From NCBI GenBank assembly GCA_003232015.1, contig QIKU01000056.1, positions 1 through 13,713 of the forward strand: a stretch of DNA of 13,713 nt, in the 5' to 3' direction. This DNA comes from Gammaproteobacteria bacterium. GTDB lineage: Bacteria > Pseudomonadota > Gammaproteobacteria > UBA6429. Shown piece by piece: positions 6,788 through 13,713 of the stretch. A program made the position numbers and the translations under genes. The notes beneath the pieces were generated by a model. That model was not told the DNA's origin. It searched no databases and worked only from the letters and a program-made list of their open reading frames with translations. Position 1 is the first letter of the stretch. Each line of letters begins with the position of its first letter.

Positions 6788-7192
6788 GTGAAAATATCAA
6801 TAACCAAAAGCATTTTATTGAGTATTGCATTGGTATTCACCCCCTTGCTTAACTACAGCATGGCTCATAGCCTTTCTCAAATTAACCATTCTGCACGCAC
6901 ACAGTTTCAAATGCCAGCAGCCTCCAGTCATTACCATTCAAACACTGCCACAGGCAACAACAACATATATTGTTCGGCTGTTACTGATTCCTCGGGTAAC
7001 CACTCAGCCGGAAGCTGTCATCAGAAAGGCGAGCAATGTAATATTTCATGTTGTGGTAGCTTAACTTTTATTTCGGCAGCTGCAAGCTTACCAGATAATT
7101 TGTTATTACCCCCTGTTTACTATCATCATCTCCCCCCGCTTGCAGCAAGCATCAATATTGATATTCACCTGCCACCGCCCCGGTCGGTATAG
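6788..7192 (+). CDS. Small secreted Cys/His-rich protein, unrecognised (CopL/DUF2946-like in composition)
   Basis: The predicted product is 134 residues from GTG 6788. It has a typical signal peptide: basic start MKISITK, a hydrophobic stretch to residue about 22, and a likely cut near NYSMA-HS. The mature part is rich in His, Ser and Asn. It contains five Cys (62, 77, 84, 88, 89) in CSAV, CHQKGEQCNISCCG and neighbouring His. The end is proline-rich, LPPPRSV. No enzyme domain is visible. Short exported proteins of this make-up, such as CopL/DUF2946 types, are often near metal resistance genes and bind metal or regulate it. The next gene is a MerR-family regulator. No good ribosome site lies directly before the GTG; GGCGAGG is more than 10 bases away. 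Family membership is not established. Confidence 0.6.
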   Translation: MKISITKSILLSIALVFTPLLNYSMAHSLSQINHSARTQFQMPAASSHYHSNTATGNNNIYCSAVTDSSGNHSAGSCHQKGEQCNISCCGSLTFISAAASLPDNLLLPPVYYHHLPPLAASINIDIHLPPPRSV

Positions 7193-7211
7193 TCTTATAT
7201 TTAATCCGTTA

Positions 7212-7236
7212 ATTAATGGTGATTATTACCATTAAT
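7212..7236. promoter_or_regulatory. Perfect 9-bp inverted repeat upstream of the MerR-family gene
   Basis: ATTAATGGT (7212-7220) and ACCATTAAT (7228-7236) are exact reverse complements around a 7-base spacer. It lies 41 bases before the regulator start and 20 bases after the preceding stop. It could be an operator for autoregulation or a weak transcription-attenuating hairpin. No T-run follows, so a terminator is less likely. A further ATTAATG at 7245-7251 pairs with CATTAAT of the same arm. Confidence 0.5.
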
Positions 7237-7276
7237 GTACCCATATTAATGAAATAAGGTAAAGGTGGATATAATT

Positions 7277-7675
7277 ATGTATACCGTAAAACAAATTGCA
7301 GATCATCTGAATGTTACAGCGGAAACCATACGCTATTACTCCCGTTTGGGAATCGTTGAACCTCAGCGGAACCCTGATAATGGTTACCGTTATTTTTCAG
7401 ACAATGATATTCGAAAAATAAACTTTATCCTTAAAGCAAAACGTTACGGTCTGACAATTAATGAAATAAGCACTATCTTGAATAAGTCAGCCAAAGGAGA
7501 GTCACCCTGCCAGCTTGTGGTTGAAATGGTAACCAACCATTACACTGAAACACGTAATAAAATAAAGGAGCTTCAAGAACTTGAAAGCCGACTCGGGCAG
7601 GCATTATTAGACTGGACTGAAATTTCAGAAGATAATTCTGATTCAAACACAATATGTTCCTTAATTGAGCAATAA
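7277..7675 (+). CDS. MerR-family transcriptional regulator, metal-sensor-like
   Basis: I choose ATG 7277, giving 132 residues that begin MYTVKQIADHLNV. It has AAGGTGG (7262-7268) upstream and fits the normal N-terminus of the family better than GTG 7265. The winged HTH is clear: TVKQIADHLNVTAETIRYYSRLGIVEP (3-29) and NGYRYFSDNDIRKINFI (35-51). A long dimer helix follows. Cys78 (ESPCQ) sits where MerR, ZntR and CadR have their first metal-ligand Cys, and ICSLIE (Cys127) matches the last one. The middle ligand Cys of those proteins is replaced by Trp113 (LLDWTE). The sensor could have altered metal or redox specificity. Members bind long-spacer promoters; such a site is present at 3866-3897. 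The gene lies between a secreted Cys/His protein and a cytochrome c. Confidence 0.88.
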   Translation: MYTVKQIADHLNVTAETIRYYSRLGIVEPQRNPDNGYRYFSDNDIRKINFILKAKRYGLTINEISTILNKSAKGESPCQLVVEMVTNHYTETRNKIKELQELESRLGQALLDWTEISEDNSDSNTICSLIEQ

Positions 7676-7728
7676 GGTTTATTTTTCCGATACAACAAAT
7701 AACTAAGTACTATTCAGGAGTGACATGA

Positions 7729-8346
7729 ATGCCCGTAAAAATATTTAAATTATCATTTATCAGCCTTATTGCTGCATCCATCGCAGCGGGGGTTTTTATC
7801 TGGTTTGGTGTATATAATATTGCCGCAACAGAGAAACACTGGGATGCAACCACGGCTTTACTCGAAGTAGTGCGTGACCGCTCCATTTCTAGCCGAAGTC
7901 AGGGTTTAATAGTACCGGAACTCGGCAGTAGTGAAAGGGTAGCTAGAGCCGCCCCTAACTATGAAGCAATGTGCGCTAAATGTCATCTGGCACCGGGAAT
8001 CGAAAAATCTGAACTATATGAAGGGCTTTATCCTCAACCCCCGATTTTTCATAAACGTAACCAGTTATCAGCTCGTAAACCTCATGAAACTTTTTGGGTG
8101 ATTAAAAACGGCCTAAAATTAACCGGCATGCCTGCATGGGGAATATATAATAGTGATGAACAAATCTGGGATATTGTTGCATTTTTATCTTCCATGAATA
8201 ACATGACACCCGAAAAATATAAAAAACTTGCCGCTGCTGGAAAACATGCACATGCAAAGGGAGGCGGGCATGATAAAACAGAGGAGGTTGGCAAAACAGG
8301 CAAGAGTGAGCATGGACATGCGGATGGTTCAGGCAAAGGACACTAA
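7729..8346 (+). CDS. Secreted/membrane-anchored monohaem cytochrome c with His-rich C-terminal tail
   Basis: ATG 7729 has AGGAG (7716-7720) upstream; the ATG at 7725 is out of frame. The 205-residue protein has an N-terminal hydrophobic helix (about 9-30) that is an uncleaved anchor or signal. One haem motif is present, CAKCH (82-86). GMPAWG (133-138) provides the likely Met134 axial ligand, and DEQIWDIVAFL is the C-terminal helix of class I cytochromes. The haem domain ends near residue 165. The last 35-40 residues are rich in Lys, Gly and His (HAHAKGGGH, EHGHADGSGKGH) and look like a flexible metal-binding tail. Only 53 bases separate it from the MerR-family gene, so joint transcription is likely. 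Its electron partner is unknown. Confidence 0.88.
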   Translation: MPVKIFKLSFISLIAASIAAGVFIWFGVYNIAATEKHWDATTALLEVVRDRSISSRSQGLIVPELGSSERVARAAPNYEAMCAKCHLAPGIEKSELYEGLYPQPPIFHKRNQLSARKPHETFWVIKNGLKLTGMPAWGIYNSDEQIWDIVAFLSSMNNMTPEKYKKLAAAGKHAHAKGGGHDKTEEVGKTGKSEHGHADGSGKGH

Positions 8347-8360
8347 CTAACCCTTTATTG

Positions 8361-8388
8361 CCGCGGGGGCTAAACGAGAACCCCGCGG
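8361..8388. terminator. Bidirectional rho-independent terminator between convergent genes
   Basis: CCGCGGGG (8361-8368) and CCCCGCGG (8381-8388) form a perfect, GC-only 8-bp stem with a 12-base loop. The stem lies 14 bases after the cytochrome stop and 9 bases beyond the napC stop on the other strand. The flanks are AT-rich (CTTTAAAATTTA on the right; CAATAAAGGG read from the minus strand). U-tracts are imperfect, so efficiency is uncertain, but the position is that of a shared terminator. Confidence 0.75.
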
Positions 8389-8397
8389 CTTTAAAAT

Positions 8398-9018
8398 TTA
8401 TTCCGCTTCTACTGCTGCACTTGGATCAACTTCATACATTGCAGGCAACGAATGAGCAATACCCTTATGGCAATCAATACAGGTTTTTCCTTCGTCAAGA
8501 CCTTTTGAATGCTGCTGCATTGAGCGTCTGCCTTGCTCAGTAAAATCCATCGACTCATAATCATGGCAGTTCCGACATTCTCTTGAATCAGTGGCTTTCA
8601 TCTCCTTCCAGACACTGCGAGCCATTTTTAAACGCTTTTTCTCGAACTTTTCAGGTGTGTCAATCGTACCGAGCATCTTATGATAAAGCTCACTAGTTGC
8701 TTTTATTTTACGTACCACTTTATGTGTCCATTCTTTTGGAACATGACAATCAGGGCAAGTTGCACGTACTCCGGTTCTATTGGTGTAATGTATGGTGTCT
8801 TTATATTCTTCATAGACATTCACACGCATCTCATGACAGGAAATACAAAACTCCTGAGTATTTGTCACCTCCATTGCTGTATTAAACCCACCCCAGAAAA
8901 TAATACCAGTAATAAAACCAACAACCAGTAATGTACCTAAAGAATATTTTGCAGTTGGCTTTTTAATAAAAGCCCAAACAGCACAAAGTCCATTTTTAGT
9001 TTTTTTATATACATTCAT
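8398..9018 (-). CDS. napC: Tetrahaem cytochrome c quinol dehydrogenase NapC
   Basis: This 206-residue NapC/NirT-family protein has a single N-terminal membrane helix (about residues 27-47). Four haem motifs follow: CISCH (58-62), CPDCH (88-92), CRNCH (148-152) and CIDCH (180-184). This is the pattern of the quinol-oxidising tetrahaem donors. It takes electrons from membrane quinol and passes them to NapB and NapA in the periplasm. AAGGA precedes the ATG at 7-8 bases. It is the last gene of the nap operon, 33 bases after napB, and is followed by a strong hairpin. With no NapGH in the window, NapC is the obvious quinol route. Whether it can use rhodoquinol, if the RquA-like gene works, is unknown. 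Confidence 0.95.
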   Translation of the reverse strand: MNVYKKTKNGLCAVWAFIKKPTAKYSLGTLLVVGFITGIIFWGGFNTAMEVTNTQEFCISCHEMRVNVYEEYKDTIHYTNRTGVRATCPDCHVPKEWTHKVVRKIKATSELYHKMLGTIDTPEKFEKKRLKMARSVWKEMKATDSRECRNCHDYESMDFTEQGRRSMQQHSKGLDEGKTCIDCHKGIAHSLPAMYEVDPSAAVEAE

Positions 9019-9051
9019 AATTCAATCCTTCTTTAATTTCTATATTTATAA

Positions 9052-9501
9052 TTAATGACGTTTGATTGTTTGTAATGGAGAGAATGTATTTTCTACTAGT
9101 GGTTTTGCATTAACCTGAGGTACATGACACTGATCACAAAAATAGCGCCGTGGAGCAATATTAGCCAATACGTTGTTTTCTCTGTCACTAAAATGTGTTT
9201 GACTTATTTTAGTTGCCCCCGCTTCTTTATAATTAGCCCAGCTATGACAGGTTAAGCACTTATTAAAATTTTTATTAATTTTATAGCCTTTGGTTTTATG
9301 CGGTGTTAAGGGGGGTTGTTGTACATAGTCCCGTGAAATAGGCTCACGATCATCTTGCCACTTCATGGATTTTGGTGCTTTTGACTGCTCATCAAGAGGG
9401 TTTGTTCCTCTTAAAGAATTTACCTGCTCAGCTCCAGCCTGACTAATAAACAAACCCAGGCTCAACATTATTACCGTTCCAGTTAAAGTTGACCGTTTCA
9501 T
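9052..9501 (-). CDS. napB: Periplasmic nitrate reductase dihaem subunit NapB
   Basis: This 149-residue protein has a cleavable signal peptide (cut likely after AGA at about residue 24) and the NapB blocks LRGTNPLDEQ, PISRDYVQQPPLTPH and KINKNFNKCLTCH. The two haem motifs are CLTCH (82-86) and CDQCH (122-126). HSWANYKEAGATKISQTHF between them carries the conserved His ligands. NapB accepts electrons from NapC and passes them to the Fe-S cluster of NapA. The start is well supported by AAGGAGGT immediately upstream. It lies 45 bases after napA. Length and motifs are normal. Confidence 0.96.
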   Translation of the reverse strand: MKRSTLTGTVIMLSLGLFISQAGAEQVNSLRGTNPLDEQSKAPKSMKWQDDREPISRDYVQQPPLTPHKTKGYKINKNFNKCLTCHSWANYKEAGATKISQTHFSDRENNVLANIAPRRYFCDQCHVPQVNAKPLVENTFSPLQTIKRH

Positions 9502-9546
9502 GGTGCAACCTCCTTTTTATAATAGTTAAATAACAAAATGCTTTAA

Positions 9547-12051
9547 TTAAACTTTTTCTACTTTTACGGCACACTTTTTAAAATCCGTTTCTTTGGATAG
9601 TGGATCAGTGGCATCAAGTGTTAGCTTATTTATTAAACGCCCCGCATCAAACCATGGAACAAATATTAAACCTTCAGGTGGTCGGTTGCGGCCACGGGTT
9701 TCTACTTTAATTAAAATATCACCACGTCGACTTACAATCTTTGCAGTCATACCACGACGTAAACCACGTTTTTTTGCATCATTGGGATGAATGTACATCA
9801 CCGCATCAGGATATGCTTTATACAACTCAGGAACACGGCGTGTCATTGTACCTGAATGCCAATGTTCTAATACACGACCGGTTGACAACCATAAGTCATA
9901 TTCTTTATCTGGCATTTCTGGGGCAGGTTCAAATGGTGCAAAGATAATATTGGCTCGGCCATCTTTTTTTCCATAAAATTTAACTCCTTCACCTTTTTTA
10001 ACAAAGGGATCATAGCCTTCACGGTAACGCCATAATGTTTCCTTGCCATTAACAACCGGCCAGCGTAGACCTCGTGTTTTATGATAGGTATCATAATCGG
10101 CAAGATCATGGCCTATCTTTGGCCCTTGAGTGCCAAACAGTCTATATTCTTCAAACAAACCTTTTTGTATATAAAAGCCAAAATCATCCATTTCATCGTT
10201 CTTGTACTGATTACCTTTGCTATCCATAATTTGTTGCTTCGGATATTTATTTACCTGACCATTCTTAAATAAAATGTCATAGAGTGTTTTACCTTTAACG
10301 TCTGGCTTCTTTGCAATTAAATCTGCAGGCCAGACTTCTTCAACTTTAAAACGCTTGGAAAACTCAACTAATTGCCATAAATCTGATTTTGATTCACCGG
10401 GTGCATCAACTTGCTGCCGCCAGAATTGCGTTCGGCGTTCTGCATTACCATAAGCGCCTTCTTTTTCTACCCACATTGCTGTTGGCAAAATTAGATCGCC
10501 AGCTATTGCTGTTACCGTTGGATAAGGGTCGGAGACCACAATAAAGTTTTCAGGATTACGATAACCCGGATAGGTTTCATCATTAAAATTAGGCGCTGCC
10601 TGGACATTGTTATTACACATCACCCAATAGGCATTAAGCTTGCCATCTTTTAACATGCGATTCTGTAATACTGCGTGATAACCGGGTTTAGGTGGAATAG
10701 TCCCTTCAGGTAACTTCCAGATTTTCTCAGAAAAATCCCGATGTGATTTTTTCTTAACAACCAGATCGGCGGGTAGTCTATGTGAAAACGTACCCACTTC
10801 TCGGGCTGTACCGCATGCTGAAGGCTGGCCGGTTAATGAAAAGGGGCTATTACCGGGTTCAGAAATTTTCCCCATCAATAAATGAATATTATAAACTAGA
10901 CCATTAACCCAAACACCACGTGTATGCTGGTTAAAGCCCATGGTCCAGAAAGAGGTGACTTTCTTTTTAGGGTCGGCATAAACTTTAGCAAGCTGGATTA
11001 ATTTTTCTTTTGGTATACCACTTAAGTCAGAAGTATATTCGAGGTCATATTTAGCAACCGATTTTTTATATTCCTCAAAGCTTATTTTACTTAACTTACC
11101 GCCTTTACCTGTTTTCTTTTTCTCTAACGGATGCTCTGGGCGTAAACCATAACCAATATCAGTCGGTGTTTTGGTAAAGTTAACATTGTCACCAATAAAT
11201 TTCTTGTTATACGATTTTGTTTCAATAATATAATGCGCAATGTAGTTGGCAATAGCTAAATCTGTTTGTGGTGTGAATATCATGCCATTATCAGCTAAAT
11301 CAAAACAACGATGTTTAAAAGTCGATAATACGTGTACTTCACTGCCTTCTTTTGTTAAACGTGTGTCCGTTAATCGTGACCAGAGAATGGGGTGCATCTC
11401 TGCCATATTGGCTCCCCATAATACAAACACATCAGCGTGTTCTATATCATCATAACAACCCATGGGTTCATCTGAACCAAAGCCTCGCATAAACGCACCA
11501 ACAGCGGATGCCATGCAATGGCGTGCGTTAGGATCAAGATTATTTGAACGGAAGCCAGCTTTAAATAATTTGGATGCAGCATAACCTTCCCAAATTGTCC
11601 ATTGGCCAGAACCAAACATACCAACCGAAGTAGGGCCTTTGTTTTTAAGTGCAGCTTTAAACTTGTCTTCCATCACATCAAAAGCCTGATCCCAGCTAAT
11701 TTCAGTAAACTCACCGTTTTTATCGTATTTGCCATTCGTCATGCGTAATAGTGGTTTGGTTAAACGATCCTTGCCATACATGATTTTGGAAAGGAAATAG
11801 CCTTTAATACAATTTAAACCACGATTTACCGGTGAATCTGGGTCGCCCTGAGTGGCAACCACTCTGCCATCTTTTGTTCCAACCAGCACACTACAGCCAG
11901 TACCGCAAAAACGACAAGGTGCTTTGTCCCAACGAATTTTATTATTGCCTTTGGCCATTGCCGTATTAATACCGGGTATGGTTATTCCCGCAGCAGCAGC
12001 AGTAGCTGCAATGGCATTTGTTTTTATAAAGTTTCTACGGCTTAATTTCAT
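9547..12051 (-). CDS. napA: Periplasmic nitrate reductase catalytic subunit NapA
   Basis: The 834-residue product matches the usual NapA length (about 830). It begins with a Tat signal, SRRNFIK, followed by an Ala-rich hydrophobic stretch, for export as a folded Mo enzyme. The 4Fe-4S ligands are Cys46, Cys49, Cys53 and Cys81 ([10 protein letters not shown] ... GLNCIKGYF). The Mo-bis-MGD ligand is Cys179 in ARHCMASAV. Further family blocks include [20 protein letters not shown] and, near the C-terminus, [24 protein letters not shown]. It reduces nitrate to nitrite in the periplasm with electrons from NapB. The start overlaps the napD stop (ATGA), and AGAGGGGAC precedes it. Nothing suggests truncation. 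Confidence 0.98.
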   Translation of the reverse strand: MKLSRRNFIKTNAIAATAAAAGITIPGINTAMAKGNNKIRWDKAPCRFCGTGCSVLVGTKDGRVVATQGDPDSPVNRGLNCIKGYFLSKIMYGKDRLTKPLLRMTNGKYDKNGEFTEISWDQAFDVMEDKFKAALKNKGPTSVGMFGSGQWTIWEGYAASKLFKAGFRSNNLDPNARHCMASAVGAFMRGFGSDEPMGCYDDIEHADVFVLWGANMAEMHPILWSRLTDTRLTKEGSEVHVLSTFKHRCFDLADNGMIFTPQTDLAIANYIAHYIIETKSYNKKFIGDNVNFTKTPTDIGYGLRPEHPLEKKKTGKGGKLSKISFEEYKKSVAKYDLEYTSDLSGIPKEKLIQLAKVYADPKKKVTSFWTMGFNQHTRGVWVNGLVYNIHLLMGKISEPGNSPFSLTGQPSACGTAREVGTFSHRLPADLVVKKKSHRDFSEKIWKLPEGTIPPKPGYHAVLQNRMLKDGKLNAYWVMCNNNVQAAPNFNDETYPGYRNPENFIVVSDPYPTVTAIAGDLILPTAMWVEKEGAYGNAERRTQFWRQQVDAPGESKSDLWQLVEFSKRFKVEEVWPADLIAKKPDVKGKTLYDILFKNGQVNKYPKQQIMDSKGNQYKNDEMDDFGFYIQKGLFEEYRLFGTQGPKIGHDLADYDTYHKTRGLRWPVVNGKETLWRYREGYDPFVKKGEGVKFYGKKDGRANIIFAPFEPAPEMPDKEYDLWLSTGRVLEHWHSGTMTRRVPELYKAYPDAVMYIHPNDAKKRGLRRGMTAKIVSRRGDILIKVETRGRNRPPEGLIFVPWFDAGRLINKLTLDATDPLSKETDFKKCAVKVEKV

Positions 12052-12371
12052 AATTGTGTCCCCTCTGAAGCGTAATCACTGCAATTGTTTGTGGTACATG
12101 ATGATGTATCTTCAACTAAAACCTCATCACCACTGAGAGTTTCAAGATCTTCATTATGCTGATAGACCATTGCAACCGACATCACTCCGGCTAAATCCTG
12201 AAATTTCATAACCTGATCAGCTAATGCATTAATATTTTTGTGTTCGACTGTCACAACCAGTTTACCGCCTTCATTTGCATGAACTTCCACACCATTAATA
12301 GTCGCAAGGTTTTTTTCTACTTTATCCGCCTGTCTGGGTGCGGCATAAACAATGACTCCACTTATGTTCAT
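12048..12371 (-). CDS. napD: NapD chaperone for NapA maturation, with extended C-terminus
   Basis: This 107-residue cytoplasmic protein opens with [32 protein letters not shown]. It continues with [10 protein letters not shown] and a central helix ending [14 protein letters not shown]. This is the ferredoxin-like fold of NapD, which binds the Tat signal of NapA and holds it back until the cofactor is inserted. NapD proteins are commonly about 85-90 residues; here about 20 further residues follow with two Cys (92, 97) and acidic, Thr/Ser-rich sequence. Both ends overlap neighbours by four bases (ATGA with napF and napA), so translation is coupled across napF-napD-napA. Confidence 0.92.
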   Translation of the reverse strand: MNISGVIVYAAPRQADKVEKNLATINGVEVHANEGGKLVVTVEHKNINALADQVMKFQDLAGVMSVAMVYQHNEDLETLSGDEVLVEDTSSCTTNNCSDYASEGTQL

Positions 12372-12895
12372 GATGCTCTCTCCTTTATTCGATTCGTTTG
12401 ACAGTATTCATCGTTGGTATTTTGATAAGATAATTTAATTGCCTGTGTCGGGCAGGGCTTAAAACAAGCACCGCAGCCTGTGCATTTCCCTGCAGCCAGC
12501 TCGGGTTGGCTAACACTGCCAATTTTAGGTGTAAAGCTAATTGCTTCTGTTTCGCACTGTTCTCTACATACACCACAAACAATGCCTTTGTATGTCAGGC
12601 ATTCTTCAGTAATAAGTGCGGTAAGGTTCCATGGGGCGTTATCTAGTGGGGAAAACAAATCTTCTGAACAGCTTTTTAAGCATTCTGCACAAAATGTGCA
12701 TTCACCAAGGTTAAAGTTAATTTCGGGGAAATCACCATCCGCTTTGATAATGATCTTTTCAGGACAAGCAGTAATGCAATTATGGCAGCGTGAGCATTTG
12801 TCAACAAATTCTATTTCATCACGCACCCAGGGTAACCGGATTGGTTGCTGATGTGATTTAAATTTAGCCTTTAACAAAGACCTTCGCGACAACAT
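12368..12895 (-). CDS. napF: Ferredoxin-type protein NapF
   Basis: This 175-residue cytoplasmic protein starts MLSRRSLLKAKF, the usual NapF opening. It carries four Cys clusters. They are CSRCHNCITAC (34-44), CTFCAECLKSC (66-76), an atypical Cys99 plus CGVCREQC (107-114), and CTGCGACFKPC (138-148). The canonical clusters bind 4Fe-4S centres. NapF interacts with NapA and is thought to help its Fe-S/cofactor assembly before export. It is the first gene of the operon. The ribosome site (AAAGA) is weak. An FNR-type box lies about 80 bases upstream. Its stop overlaps the napD start. Confidence 0.94.
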   Translation of the reverse strand: MLSRRSLLKAKFKSHQQPIRLPWVRDEIEFVDKCSRCHNCITACPEKIIIKADGDFPEINFNLGECTFCAECLKSCSEDLFSPLDNAPWNLTALITEECLTYKGIVCGVCREQCETEAISFTPKIGSVSQPELAAGKCTGCGACFKPCPTQAIKLSYQNTNDEYCQTNRIKERAS

Positions 12896-12953
12896 TATTT
12901 CTTTGTTACCTCATACATGCGTTTAAGCAGGACTCGATATGAAGGCTAGTTGT

Positions 12954-12959
12954 ATTATC
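12954..12959 (-). promoter_or_regulatory. Possible -10 element of the napF promoter
   Basis: Read on the minus strand, TGATAATAC contains GATAAT, close to TATAAT. It lies just downstream of the FNR-type box and about 60 bases before the napF start. With this -10 the box centre would be near -30 rather than the classic -41.5, so the true -10 may be another weaker hexamer (TAGCCT at 12943-12948). Confidence 0.3.
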
Positions 12960-12970
12960 ATTGAACGTCA

Positions 12971-12984
12971 TTGACCTATATCAA
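12971..12984 (-). promoter_or_regulatory. FNR/Anr-type binding site upstream of napF
   Basis: TTGAC-CTAT-ATCAA is a near-perfect FNR box (consensus TTGAT-N4-ATCAA); on the minus strand it reads TTGAT-ATAG-GTCAA. Its centre is about 82 bases before the napF start codon, which allows a promoter with the box near -41.5 and a leader of about 40 bases. It predicts induction of napFDABC at low oxygen. Confidence 0.8.
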
Positions 12985-13151
12985 CGAATCATTAAACAGT
13001 TAAAAACTAATATTGTTTGTGTACGCGCTACGCGCAATTTCTCTGGAATGTGCGGAAGTAATAGGGTTTTAGCAATCATCAAAAAAACTATAGCAGAGTT
13101 ATTTATTTTTACTATATTGGCCAAAAGGCAGCTAAAACAACCCTACGAAAG

Positions 13152-13180
13152 GCGCATAATGTATATTATGTTAAATGCGC
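13152..13180. repeat. Nested inverted repeat in the nap/sensor intergenic region
   Basis: GCGCAT (13152-13157) and ATGCGC (13175-13180) are exact reverse complements. Inside them CATAAT (13156-13161 region) and ATTATG pair around GTAT. Together they form a 29-base imperfect hairpin, or a two-part operator, about 80 bases before the sensor gene. No T-run follows, so I do not call a terminator. Confidence 0.45.
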
Positions 13181-13258
13181 AACCTGATAGCCAATACCGG
13201 CAAACATAATAATATGTCCTATCCTTAAAGATAGCTAACAAAAATAAAAACAGGCGGT

Positions 13259-13713
13259 ATGAACAAACAACAACAAAATCGTAATTTTCTGCTCGTAGGT
13301 TTTCTTCTACAGCTTGTCTTTATCATATTAATTACGGTTGTTGGCATTAGCAGGATTAACGCCATTGTGGACCATTTTACTATTATTGTAACCGGACATA
13401 ACAAGCAAAAAGACTATCTCACAATCATGCAAAGCGCTGTACGCGAGCGTTCTATTTATGTTTGGAAAATGACCCTGACAATGGATCTTTTTGAGCGCAA
13501 CGAGTATTACGAAAAATTTCTTGATGCAGGTACACAGTTTCTGGTTGCACGTGAAAAACTCGAACTCACAACCAATAATAAGCAAAGAATACTGTTAGAG
13601 AAGATGAACGTCTCCATAAAAGTAGTTATCCCCATTTTGTATAACATAATGGAAAAATTAAAAATACAAGTTCACTACCCATACCAGCATGAAATGATTC
13701 GTGTATTACCCGC
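13259..13713 (+). CDS. Sensor protein with N-terminal four-helix-bundle (4HB/MCP-like) periplasmic domain, cut at window edge
   Basis: An open frame runs from ATG 13259 to the right edge, giving at least 151 residues. It has a polar start (MNKQQQNRNF), a membrane helix (about residues 11-30) and then a helical periplasmic region. The block QSAVRERSIYVWKMTLTMDLFERNEYYEKFLDAGTQF (58-94, described by its key residues RERS, M, D, FER, Y, F) is the pattern common in 4HB input domains. Those domains occur in diguanylate cyclases/phosphodiesterases, chemoreceptors and histidine kinases. The output domain is outside the window, so the type cannot be decided. AGGCGG lies immediately before the ATG with unusually short spacing; an in-frame TAG at 13232-13234 rules out a much longer start. 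Confidence 0.75.
   Translation, partial: MNKQQQNRNFLLVGFLLQLVFIILITVVGISRINAIVDHFTIIVTGHNKQKDYLTIMQSAVRERSIYVWKMTLTMDLFERNEYYEKFLDAGTQFLVAREKLELTTNNKQRILLEKMNVSIKVVIPILYNIMEKLKIQVHYPYQHEMIRVLP

Larger units (their letters stand above)
12896..13258. other. Divergent intergenic region of 363 bases with no supported gene
   Basis: Between napF (leftward) and the sensor gene (rightward) I find no convincing coding sequence. The + frame from 12961 to 13209 starts at TTG, has no ribosome site and lacks recognisable domains. The region holds the FNR-type box, a direct repeat (TACGCGC twice, 13022-13035) and AT-rich dyads near 13152-13180 and 13204-13217. It probably carries both promoters. Confidence 0.6.

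Noticed and set aside
7265..7276. GTG start for the MerR-family gene
   Set aside because: ATG 7277 begins MYTVKQIAD as in other family members and has AAGGTGG at proper distance; the GTG overlaps that site.
8680..8931. Open frames on the + strand across napC
   Set aside because: They lie opposite a clear tetrahaem NapC and show no features of their own.
13022..13035. TACGCGC tandem repeat
   Set aside because: Only two 7-base copies and no further units; too short to call a functional repeat.
12961..13209. Open frame of 82 codons on the + strand in the nap/sensor gap
   Set aside because: It starts at TTG, has no ribosome site, overlaps the FNR box and intergenic dyads, and shows no domain.
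1..13713. tRNA, rRNA, CRISPR arrays, insertion sequences or phage genes
   Set aside because: I saw no spaced direct repeats, transposase or integrase motifs, terminal inverted repeats or structural RNA signatures.

Overview
The window looks like a moderately AT-rich proteobacterial chromosome segment, most likely from a gammaproteobacterium. It carries respiratory, redox and stress genes and no sign of phage or transposons. A sulfide:quinone oxidoreductase-like enzyme, a TauE/SafE exporter, a probable rhodoquinone-forming enzyme (RquA) and a complete periplasmic nitrate reductase operon suggest an organism that lives at low oxygen, probably with reduced sulfur, and can respire nitrate. The species cannot be fixed from the sequence.

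Left block (1-3830, + strand): the 3' end of an SQR-like flavoprotein, an ICMT/PEMT-type membrane methyltransferase, a membrane-anchored monohaem cytochrome c, an RquA-like protein whose start overlaps the cytochrome stop (ATGA), and a TauE/SafE permease. The first four look like one transcript. It could feed sulfide electrons into a quinone pool and change that pool by making rhodoquinone.

Middle block (3831-6633, + strand): a three-gene unit of a GGR-like FAD oxidoreductase with a Cys/His-rich tail, a double-CBS protein and a patatin-like lipase. A MerR-type promoter appears to precede it: TTGACC, 20-bp spacer with a dyad, CATACT. Right of it (6634-8346) lie a small secreted Cys/His-rich protein, a MerR-family regulator and a secreted monohaem cytochrome c with a His/Gly/Lys tail. 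This resembles a metal or redox stress cassette, and its regulator is an obvious candidate for the MerR-type promoter upstream.

Right block (8361-12984, - strand): a bidirectional terminator separates the cytochrome from a convergent napFDABC operon. The operon is tightly packed, with two ATGA overlaps, and has an FNR/Anr-type box (TTGAC-N4-ATCAA) upstream of napF. It encodes the NapA catalytic subunit, NapB dihaem electron donor, NapC tetrahaem quinol dehydrogenase, NapD chaperone and NapF ferredoxin; NapG, NapH and NapE are absent from the window. The intergenic stretch 12896-13258 holds the FNR box and AT-rich dyads. It is followed by the 5' end of a four-helix-bundle sensor protein on the + strand, cut by the window edge.

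The most interesting element is the RquA-like gene translationally coupled to an unfamiliar membrane cytochrome inside a sulfide-oxidation gene cluster. Next are the lipid/redox operon 3975-6633 and its possible MerR control.
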